Assembly: GCF_030867095.1 (NCBI RefSeq)
Contig: NC_081835.1
Coordinates: 15,570,501 to 15,634,500 of the forward strand
DNA: 64,000 nucleotides
Direction of reading: 5' to 3'
Source of the DNA: Alligator mississippiensis
Taxonomy: Eukaryota > Chordata > Crocodylia > Alligatoridae
The position numbers and the translations under genes are program-made. Position 1 is the first letter of the stretch. Each line of letters starts with the position of its first letter. This document shows positions 47,336 to 56,760 of this stretch, piece by piece. The notes under the pieces were generated by a model. It worked only from the letters and a program-made list of their open reading frames with translations, was not told the DNA's origin and did not search any database.

Positions 47336-49383
47336 GTAGATGTGCTACTGCTGCCATTCTGCTAGTGGTCTTGGGGTGCTGCTCAGATGGAAGTCATTAA
47401 TACTATTAGTTTCTGGGATGTGTTTTGTTTTCCCTTGAATAACCATTGTAGGGGGACAGAGTGAGCCAGGCATGATGACAGGAGATCTCAAAAGTGGTTC
47501 CTTCAGTAGGGAGATTTCTCAGTGTGGGAACTGCTACACCAGATCTAGAGCATCCCCCAGATGCTTCATAACAAGATGATTCCCTAAAATGGAATCACCT
47601 ATCTAGGAAATAAGTTCTGTTAGGGACAGCTCTAAGGGGAGGCATAGTGTACACTTGTCACCATTGACCTGTTGCTGTTGTTAACAAAAGGCTAAAGTAG
47701 TTTCTCAGCTATTCCCTGCCTGCCTCATTGTCTGCTGCTCCTTTAAAGGAAGGGATAATGGTTTGTGACTGAGAAGGTGTGGGCTGCTGATGGCGGAGGA
47801 TTCCTTTTGAGTGTTCACAGACCCTTTTCTCCCAGTAGGTGCATTCGTAGCCCCTGAAGACTTGGGTAAGAAAAAACATAGTTAGCGGGGGTCCTTCCCA
47901 ACAGGAGGGGAGCAGGCTCTGCTCTCAGAATGAGAGAAACCCCACCCTCCTACAAACATCTCTTTAAGAGAAGAAAGCTGGGCTTCTTAGCTAGTCACAT
48001 GCATTCAGGCCTTGAAAGCTCCTATGCTTTCAAAAGGTCCCTCGCATCCTTGCCTCTCCCTGACTTTTAGCCCTGGCACATCCTGACCCTCCACTGGCAG
48101 TCAATTGTTCCCATGTACTCACATGTCGAGATACTTCTACTTACCTCCCCAACATCCTCCAGTACCTAGTTTGGCTCTATGGATGCCTCCCTCTCCCCAG
48201 ACTTCTGAGGATCATGCCCCTACAATGGCAGGCTGGGCCCCACCTTTGGAGCTTCTGCCAATTCACTTGCAAGCTGGTCCCAGTTCCATCTGGCTGAAAT
48301 TCCTGTGTGCCTTAGTGTACACTCAACAACACTGTTCAATCCTATAGAGCAGGGGTCAGCAACCCCCAGCACGCATGCCAAGCATGGCACACGAGGCCAT
48401 TTTGTTTGGCACACCACTGCCAGCCTGGGGTCTAAGCAGCTCCTGCCAGCCACAGAGCCCTGGCTGCTCCTAGCAGGTAGATGGGAGGCTGCAAGCCCTG
48501 CTGCAAGGCTCCGTGTGCTGGCTGTAGCCAGGAGGCTGCAAACAGATGCTCCAAGCTCCAGCATGTCAGCACTCCAGCACCTTCCAAGGTAGACATTGTG
48601 GTTTTTTCAGCACTCCAGCCAAAAAACATTGCCTACCCCTGCTATAGTCACCCTGGATTTCCCCTAGTGTAACCACATGTGGAATCTGGTTCTTTGCCTC
48701 CTTCTGAACTATGACAGATACACCTCACAGCTTCCAGAACAGTGACTATTAAGATGGTTTGTTAACACTGATCACTTCTTTGGACAGAACCAGATGCTTC
48801 TGAGCCAGACTCTCTTTCCAAACAACAGCACCCTGGGAAAAGATTCTTCAATGAACTGGAAAAGAGACAGCACCCAGGGAAAAGGGAAGATGGGGAAGAA
48901 GCATTGTATGGTGACATCCAGAAGAGGCAGCATCCAGGAAAAAGAGAGGAAGATGATGACCTTGACCGCTACCTGGAGCTGCAGAAGCGACAACATCCTG
49001 GCAAAAGGTCACTGTGGGACCAGTATGTTGATGCCCCTGGCACCCAGCTGACCTACCTGAATGAATTATCCAAAAGGCAGCACCCAGGCAAGAGGTATCT
49101 GGTTTATGCCAAGCGTCAGCACCCTGGCAAGAGGGGCTGGGAGGATGAGCTGGATCTGGGGGAACAGGACTTGGAGAAACGGCAGCACCCTGGGAAAAGA
49201 TTCTCCGACTCTGAAAGCCCAGATTATGCTGCCCCCTGTGACCTCCAAGATGACTTCAACTGTAGCAAAGGCAGCTTATTGCTCGAGTTATTAGATAATG
49301 TCAATAAGGGCAGGGTGGAAGAGAAGCGGCAGCATCCGGGGAGGAGGTCTGCATGGGAAAGTGAGGCTGAGGCAGAGGAATGA
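47143..49383 (+). CDS. TRH: Pro-thyrotropin-releasing hormone precursor (prepro-TRH), two coding exons
   Basis: Join 47143-47335 and 48788-49383; 262 residues, stop TGA. The precursor is secreted through the regulated pathway and cut at dibasic sites; each QHPG is trimmed, amidated from its Gly and cyclised to pGlu-His-Pro-NH2, the hypothalamic peptide that drives TSH and prolactin release. Residues 1 to about 20 form a leucine-rich signal peptide. An acidic N-terminal propeptide follows. Exon 3 holds eight QHPG(K/R)R units, with Gln at residues 78, 92, 112, 133, 162, 175, 197 and 246. Units 2-8 are preceded by KR. Unit 1 reads KQQHPGKR, so its upstream cleavage site is missing. Unit 8 ends GRR. 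An N-glycosylation sequon (NCS) lies at 222-224. Spacers are rich in Asp/Glu. The start is the first ATG of exon 2, with G at -3. Rat has five units and human six. Identity is certain; splice sites are by eye. Confidence 0.96.
47336..48787 (+). other. TRH: TRH intron 2 (phase 1)
   Basis: 1452 bp between the donor after codon 64 and the acceptor before the TRH units. A 292-bp non-autonomous hAT element (48350-48641) takes up a fifth of it. The rest shows no coding potential that I recognise. Confidence 0.8.
48350..48641 (+). mobile_element. Non-autonomous hAT MITE in TRH intron 2
   Basis: Terminal inverted repeats CAGGGGTCAGCAAC at the left and GCCTACCCCTG at the right (reverse complement CAGGGGTAGGC). 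Flanking 8-bp sequences CTATAGAG and CTATAGTC match at six of eight positions and fit a hAT target duplication with central TA. There is no transposase frame; the interior is GC-rich filler. The decayed duplication implies an old insertion. Confidence 0.75.
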
Positions 49384-50350
49384 GGATGGCTGAGTGTATT
49401 GTACATCATTTACATTTGATTGAGTCATCTGCCAGACCACTTAAAGTTCTCTTTCTCCTCACTCTGGCTCCCTGAAGTGCCTAATTTGAAGTGTGTGAGT
49501 GTTCCCATTGAAGGCAAGGGCATTATTCACACACTCAAAGTGAAGGGCATGCTTAAGTAGTAAATCGAATTGGGTCAATATGTCAAATCCTGCCAAGTCT
49601 CAAAGGCCTTCAATTTCCACAACTGTGGAAGTTGAGGTGCTTGGTTAATCATGGGATCTGGCCCTAAAACAATGACTTTCTGTGCATGCACCATTTCTAT
49701 TTCCTGAGGACTACCCTCACCTTTTATCTGTCTGGGATACTTGATACACAGTTTCCTCCTATGTAAGGGCAATCAGAAAATGGATGCATCAACAATGAAA
49801 GAAAAGAGTGGCATATGCAAGTGATTTCTAATTGAAATGTAGAAAAAGAGGGTTTTAGTTTAGAATGATGGAGTTAGTGTGTATCATCAGAACTGGTCAC
49901 AGTATGTGAAGGCACTTGTTCTACTATCTCCTGGGCAGACACAGGCATTGTCCAAATGGAACAGGTAGGATGTTTGGGCTTCACACCTTGACTTGGAACA
50001 ACTGCCTCAAGGCAAACATAAGTCAGGTAGGAAACTGTACGATGCAAATAAATAATCCATGTGTCATGTAACAACTTAAGAGTGAGTTAAGAAGAATGCT
50101 GCATAAGTGCTCACAATAAATTTTCCTAATCACTACCTTCCAGGCATTTGGCTTGAAATCTATGCCTTTCTATTAAAAGTCAACAATTAAACTGCAGCAA
50201 GCCAATACTCTTTACTCCTGTATTAGAATTTTTGTTATTTTTTTTCAATGTAAGCTTTTCTCTCAAAGACATTTTTCACTTTATGTGGTCTACAGATTCC
50301 TAAAGGTGTTTATTTGCCATGAACAACTCAATAAATATCAACAGTCGATC
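48788..50350 (+). other. TRH: TRH exon 3 (all TRH units plus 3' UTR)
   Basis: The acceptor is TTCTTTGGACAG at 48776-48787. The split codon G|AA gives Glu65 and the frame stays open to the TGA at 49381-49383. All eight hormone units are in this exon. The 3' UTR runs about 970 bp to the best poly(A) signal (50330-50335); earlier AATAAA hexamers at 50047 and 50115 could give shorter messages. The 3' end is inferred. Confidence 0.85.
50330..50335 (+). terminator. TRH: TRH polyadenylation signal AATAAA
   Basis: Canonical AATAAA with a GU-rich stretch (TGGGTGTCC...TGGGTGTG) about 25-45 bp downstream, as expected of a cleavage/polyadenylation site. It is preferred over the hexamers at 50047-50052 and 50115-50120 because those lack as clear a GU-rich element. 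Confidence 0.6.
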
Positions 50351-51723
50351 CCATCTCAACTCTGGGTGTCCTTTCTGGGTGTGCAAATTTAATAATATGA
50401 AAAATATCCAACTCCTCCTGAGTGAAAAAAAAAATTAAAAAATACGGAAACAGATGCGAAAAGGATATTTTTCTAGGCAAACCTCTTGCGTGCTATTGGT
50501 TGCTACATATTTGTATATAAAAGTATTTTGCTATTTAAATGGAAGGATGATTTGTACAAAAATAGTCAAATCCCTTTTGAAACCTTCAACTGGTGTATTA
50601 TAATAAAATTACGCATCTGGAAAAAAGCCACATGCATTCATGTTGCACAGCTGCACAGTGAGCTTTGATTATTTGACTCTGAGTCTTGTAAACAAAAGGA
50701 TATGTTAGTTTGAGTCAGACTGGGTCTATAACACAAAACTTTATTACTCTGGAGCGTACACAGACACAGTTCAAACCTTCAAAATTAGATAAACTTGAAC
50801 AGTCTGGTTATACAGCTGTGTGTATTTACACATTTGTGCCAATGAAAAGGAGACACAAACCTATCAGATTCTTTATGTTTAGCAGACCCATAATTCTTCA
50901 TGCTTGGTAAATCGATTTATACTGATGTAACCAAAATAAGAATCTGATCAGTTACTACAATAGAAGCACAGATCATGGATTTGCACACACATGCTGTAAT
51001 AGGTGTCCCCACGGTCCCAATCAGCTGTACAATTTGCTTTTCTTCACTGCTTTGCAGTAATTACATGTACAATTAGAACTTCAACTGCAGAAACAACCGT
51101 GAACTCTCCTAGATTTCTCTCTTTCCAAAAAGACGGGCATTGCACACAGGATATGAACAGCAAAGTCAAGAACAGAAGTGAGGGGTTCACCGCACTTCCC
51201 ACCTTCTGCACCGACTGCCAGCAGTGATGATATTTCACCTCTTCTATGATAAAAGAGTTAACGTTTCAATATATTCCCTGGCTGGTGGTTTATAAAAATC
51301 AAAGCAATCCTGATTTTCAACCAAATTTACCCTACTTAAATCATTCCAACAGCATATTTTAAGACAGAATGTTTCTCTAGTGCAGTGTTCCTTTTCAAAT
51401 GATTGGCTCTCTTCTCTGAAGTACTTCACTACTTAAACAAGTTAGCATTGCCATGTGGGTTTGTTACCCCAGAGGAATAATTAACAACCTCAGCAAGTTT
51501 TACTGAGGTTAGAGGTTCTCAACATGACCCAAGCTCAATGTGGTTAATCAAGCAAGCTCCATCTTCAGAGCTAACTTAGCAGGAATCAGTTACTCACAGT
51601 GGCTTTCTAATTAAAGACAGGTGAGTAAATCTTCACAGCATCTTGTACACATCTTGTTCACTTCACAATCCTTTGGTATGTTTTCCACATGTGATGCCTT
51701 TTTCCAACAAGTACTTCTCATTA
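50351..51723. other. TRH downstream flank, nothing recognised
   Basis: Unique AT-rich sequence; no repeat or gene supported. Confidence 0.5.
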
Positions 51724-51737
51724 CATCAGAGAGGAAA
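51724..51737 (+). repeat. Target-site duplication, left copy
   Basis: CATCAGAGAGGAAA, identical to 52056-52069; brackets the fold-back SINE. The length is typical of LINE-machinery target duplications. Confidence 0.7.
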
Positions 51738-52055
51738 TGGGCAGACAAAGTTCTTTGGGTGAATCTGATATCTTTTATTAGACCAATTTAAATAGTTGGA
51801 AAAACATTTTTTAGCAAGGTTTCAGGTTTAAAAACCCTTTGTCAGGCTGAGGATGGAATGAATAGTAATTCCATCCAGAAAGAGCACACACCAACTGCAG
51901 AGACTTCCTCAGCCTGATGAAGCATTTTTAAACCTGAAAGCTTTCTAAAAATTTTTTTTCCAGCTATTTACATTGGTCTAATAAAAGATATCAGATTCAC
52001 CCAAAGAACCTTGTCTGCCTATGTCTTTAGACCAACATGGCTACAACATACACCC
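51738..52055 (+). mobile_element. Fold-back SINE flanked by 14-bp target duplications
   Basis: CATCAGAGAGGAAA occurs at 51724-51737 and again at 52056-52069, so the 318 bp between came in as one unit. Inside, the left arm (51741 on: CAGACAAAGTTCTTTGGGTG, AATCTGATATCTTTTATTAG) is the reverse complement of the right arm (ATTGGTCTAATAAAAGATAT, then CAGATTCACCCAAAGAACC, to 52017). The right arm continues into the SINE tail TTTAGACCAACATGGCTACA. The loop (51847-51910) holds a smaller hairpin, GGATGGAAT / ATTCCATCC. Either two copies fused, or the 5' part inverted during insertion. Confidence 0.7.
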
Positions 52056-52069
52056 CATCAGAGAGGAAA
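52056..52069 (+). repeat. Target-site duplication, right copy
   Basis: Exact repeat of 51724-51737 on the far side of the fold-back SINE. No substitutions in 14 bases, so the insertion is relatively young or has been spared. Confidence 0.7.
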
Positions 52070-53320
52070 GGAATTTGTTTTAAAAGACATTTCCTTGTGT
52101 CATATGTCACTGTCTGTTGGTTAAGTAGGCTTTTTAAAACCCTAATGACATCACAGTAGACCACTGACTCAGATCTTCACATGTACAAAGCAAAAGGAAA
52201 TGGGATAGAATACATTTTTAGGTCTCTGAATGGACATGTATGAAACAGCAACAAATAAAATACATCAGCATCTTATAACAAGGGGAACCTTGTGAACCCA
52301 ATCAACAGAACAGAAAGAAAAGCAAGGGAAAAAATAAGTCTAAAATACAGCTTGATGTATGTATCCAGCTGTGTGGGGGGTCCATGGAGAAAGTCTCCAT
52401 CTGCTGGTCAAAGTTATTCAAACACAGCTATAAACTTCTGTTTAAAGTGCTAGGTAAGAGGAAAAAGTCAGCATAAAATCCTCCACTGTAATCATATATT
52501 TGACCTATATTACCAACAGCACTAAAGGTAATTAACAATGAAAAAATCCACCCTGGAACCTTTTAATTTACTGCATTTACCTCTCAGTGGAGTCCATTAA
52601 ATTCAACAAAGGTCGTCCCCCTTCATCAATCCATTTTATCTGGGGTTTTATTTCAGTGCTCCATTATCTGGCTGTCAAAGCAGCACCAAGAGGAAGCTTA
52701 TTTATATGAAAACAACTCCCTCCAGGATATTTTTTATAGGAATCAGTTATTTTCTAGGCTTTATAAATGCTGGCTTTTGCAAAATCTATATCATAGGCCA
52801 CACTTAACTTGACAATGTTTTCTCTGAAGTCAAGCTTATCATGTGCCCTTATGGTGCTTGACATTTCTATTTTAACTGGCCTGAACTCAGTATTGCTGAA
52901 AGAGGATTGTTAGATATCACTTGAGTGAAGAACAATTAAATCAATTGTTGGGAAGGGTTCCCTCATACAGCTCTACTAATGCACCTTAAGCACCACCCAC
53001 AACACTCCATCCTTTCCAGTACATAGCATCTCCCTGGAGGATGCCTAAGCTGAAGCTGGACCGAGTGAAGATAATATGGTGGGTAAACAAGGAGGGCTAC
53101 CACCTGGTGGGTCAAAATGTGGGGAGCTACAGGATTCAGGTTGGGTTGGGAGAAATGTGGATACCGGGCCTGTTAATAGCAAACAAGTGCCTGTGGAGAC
53201 CAAGAGATTGCAGGTACAATGCATCCAAACCACACAGTGGTTCATAGGAATAATAAATACCCATTCTTCTTTTCAGTTATCTGTTGTAAAGCATGTAGAT
53301 TAGCCAGAAATATGAGCTTG
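52070..53320. other. Intergenic; possible conserved element at 52540-52940
   Basis: Unique sequence with TATAAATG/ATCAATT-type cores; nothing coding. Candidate on composition only. Confidence 0.25.
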
Positions 53321-53634
53321 TAACAGAGTGGTCTGATCCCTTAAGAAGGAAGGAAGAAAATGCAGTTGTGGGACATTCAGCTAGTGAGGGGAGTACCCAT
53401 TGGGAGCTTTAGAAAGCTCTGGGAAGAGAAAGCAAGAGGGAACAGCTTGCTGTGCAGAAAAGCCAGAGAGAAAAGTGATTCTTCTAATGTCTGGAGCAGA
53501 ATAGAGAATTTTGATTTGGTACGTTTGCTTTGCTAGAGACTGAGGTTTGTATTGCAGAGAATAAACCTACCTGAGGAATTGATAACATAGCTACCTCTCC
53601 TGCAAAAGGCTGCAGGATAAGCAATCCTTTTACA
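53321..53634 (+). mobile_element. LTR-like fossil, TGTAACAG family
   Basis: Begins TGTAACAGAGTGGTCTGATC, carries GAGAATAAACCT about 75 bp before a TTTTACA end, and so has TG...CA termini. It shares its start and signal with the 2369-2661 copy. About 314 bp, non-coding. No convincing target duplication. Confidence 0.45.
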
Positions 53635-56439
53635 GACTTACTATTGCAAATGGGCTTGGCCCAAAGGCCTGGATCTGAAATCTAACCACTTTGGGAGAAA
53701 TGGTGATTGGAACCAATAGTTGGGCTGTATTCAGGATAACTGTTAGATCCTGTTTCTCACTTATATAATGACTTCCATCCTCTACAAGCATCACTGAACC
53801 CAGTACCGAAATGCAGCCACTTCTGAGACACCATGTTTTCTTCCCCACTCACAGATGGTAAGGCTGAGGCTGCCATCCTGCATTCCAACAGCCACTCACT
53901 TCAGCTGCTGTAAGTGAAGGAGGACTCCATCGTGGACAGTAGGGCAGACCCCCCTTATTATATGGTATCTAATAACCATGCGCGGCAGATAAAACAACAC
54001 TTATCAGGTTCTGTAGAAAGTCCCAGACCCAGGCATGACTAGCCAGACAAGAATGCAGCTTCTTTCCCTGGAAAGGCTGTAATTATGAGTGGACCCTGTT
54101 TGCCCCCCCCAACATAGGAACCCCTCGTCTTTCAAACCTGGGAATAACGTGAACAGTGAAGTGTGGAGGATAGGAATGAAAATGGCATTGCTAAATAGCA
54201 AAGCCTGCAGTGAACCTGAGAGAGAGCCCAGTGGAATGGGTGGGATGGTATTAATCTCTTCCATGTGGATTTGCCTAATTGTGGGGTTGGGGTTAGTCAA
54301 TGTGCTTTCTAATTGTCGGGTTCCTATCTGGGTATGATTATATCTAATTAATTATGTCAGCCATGGTTCAGTGAACTGCACTCCCTTTGAAAAGACTCAG
54401 AGGTACAGCTTGGGAAAGGCAAACACTAATCACTAGAATCAGCTTCTCAAAGAGGCAAGAAAATTTCCTGAGCACAATCCTCTTCCTTTTCACAGAGCTT
54501 CATGTGGGGTTCATGTGGGTGCCTGGCAAGTAGGTTATAGGTGCAGTTTGTATTGGACAAAAGGATGAACAGGCTCCTTGTTACTTTATAACATGACATA
54601 CTTCATATAATATCTATTGCCTGCATTGTTTCCATGTATATAAGAGTTGTACTTATAATAATATTTAAAACTGGATAACTCCCTGCCAGGAATGTGCATC
54701 ACTCAAACATGCAGATCTGTTTATTCTTTACCTCACTCCCCTTCTCAGTGTCCTGACTCCAAATGATGTTGCTGTTAGCACAAGAGCTTTCTCCTTTGCA
54801 ACTACCTTGAAACAAGCTCAGTGAATAGGTTGAAACAGTCTTTGCGTTACTGACTGTCTCCACCTTAAACTCTTCCCTAAATATATCTCTTTTCGCTTTC
54901 CCTTTCTGCCCTCGCCCCTTCTCTTAGTTCTTATTTCATCTAAGAAGTATTTTTAAATTCTGCAAAGCTGTTCTGGGAATGCAGTTTGTGTGAAGGGCAC
55001 CAGGGAAAGGAAAGCTATATTTGGCTGTGTAGCTTTTATGCCACATAAAAATGTGTGGCTTTTTACATAAAAAATGAAGAGTTAATAAAGAGAAGTGCAC
55101 TCACAGTGGTCTTTATATGGACTATAAACTGGAACTTGATGTCTGGTACAAACTCCTGGAAGTTAATTAGTTAAACTCCTCCCAAGTTAATTAGCTGATG
55201 TGACCAGTCTCTCCAGGGTAGGGGGTTCAATACAATCAAACCTTTAATTATCTCGGAACAAGCAACATGAGCTCCAAGCACCAAGCTCGGACAACTCTAG
55301 TTTTTGGCAGGTTCCCATCTAGTGCATAGAAGAGGTTTCTTTACTAAGGTTGGTAGGAGATAACAGGTGTAGCACCTGGTACTAGCATTGTCAGACATGT
55401 TCTTTTCATTCTCTTCTTATGGTATTTCATACTATGATGGAGTCCGAGGCTGTAACTGGTGTACCTATATGCACAATACCACTAACTCATTCTAACCAGA
55501 GTGTACAACAGATGGATGACATTTTACTTCTGAACCTGACCATCAGGGGAAGGTCAATAGCTATAGGGGTAATGTTGCCCTACCAGGGGTCTGCAACCTA
55601 TGACCATGGCCACAGCCCCAGTCCCTTCTATCTGAGAGGGAGAGAGGAGAAGTTTAGGGGATTAGGAGATGGAAAATTGGAATGCTGCTGGTAGGGAGCC
55701 AACCCCCAGCTTACCTTTCTGCTGGGGGCTCTCCATACTCTCCTCTTCTCTATCTCCTGTCTCTGTGAGGACAGGGAAGCCTCTTCTAGTCCACTCCCCA
55801 CCCTGCGTACACTGGAGCTAGAGGGGGCTGAGGTGTTTTGAAAAGTTGCAGGAATGGCACTGGGGCCATATGTATAACCCCTGGATAAAATTATTCCTTT
55901 TTCAAACATTTCCAAGGGTGTTTCACTTGGAAACATCTGAACTGTTCACTCTCTGTGCCCTTAGGGGCATACTCCACTTTGCTTCTAGAACAGATCATGG
56001 CCCAGTGAATACAGGAGCAGGACTTGAGCTCCTTGAGTGCAAGTCCTGGCTTTTATTTGTACACTGGCCTGTGGCACTTCAGGAATAATGATAATGAGGA
56101 GGAGAACCATCCTAAAGCTCCTCCATACATTTTTTTCCTTTACCTTCAATGGGAACCAGGTTAGAATAAAGAGAATCTGTATTCTGGCCCTTAGCTGGCA
56201 GCTCAACAATGCAACATCTTGGTTCCAGCTAGAAGTGGAATCTTAAACATCCATAGCAGAGAAGTTGAGCTCTTTATTTGCTCCAATAATGTTCCACATG
56301 TCAGAAGCATCACTGACTACTGAAGCATAAGGGAATCTGATTCCTCAAAGCAACCTCCTTATATTTCTCCAAACGAGTTTTAGTCTTTGGGGTTGGAGGA
56401 GACTTGTTGGGGGGCAGGAGAGGAGGAGCTGTATAATTA
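53635..56439. other. Intergenic, nothing firm
   Basis: CAGGGGTCTGCAACC at 55584 resembles a hAT terminus without a partner. A small hairpin lies at about 55027-55068 (ATGCCACATA/TGTGTGGC). No gene. Confidence 0.45.
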
Positions 56440-56760
56440 ACGCCTTTTGCAACTATTTTAAACCCATCTCATCACTAGCGTTTTGTGTTCCCCCTGACAA
56501 AATGCTACTGCAAGTACTCGGCTTCCATGCAAAATCATTATAATTAGTGTGTGTTGAGGATTTCAGAGAGATGTGCGGCCCCAACAAAACCCTTTATTAT
56601 TATTTTAATGACTCATCAACTTGAAGAACTGAAGAGCAACAACATCAACAAAGTTAAGAGTGAAGTCACTGCTCACATAGTGACTCATTTGGTGAGCATT
56701 CAACTGTCAATCATGTTTTTAAAGTAATGGCTACAGCATCATTATGCATAACAGCTCAGT
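56440..56760. promoter_or_regulatory. Candidate distal enhancer with PBX-MEIS and AP-1 motifs
   Basis: Repeat-free. CTGTCAATCA at 56704-56713 is the exact reverse of the PBX-MEIS site at 22929. TGACTCA (AP-1) occurs at 56609-56615 and 56681-56687. Octamer-like ATGCAAAATCATTATAATTA lies near 56527. About 6.4 kb 3' of the TRH poly(A) signal. Function is inference. Confidence 0.35.

Noticed and set aside
48120-48592. Open frames in TRH intron 2 as an alternative exon
   Set aside because: They overlap the hAT element and have no splice-site support.
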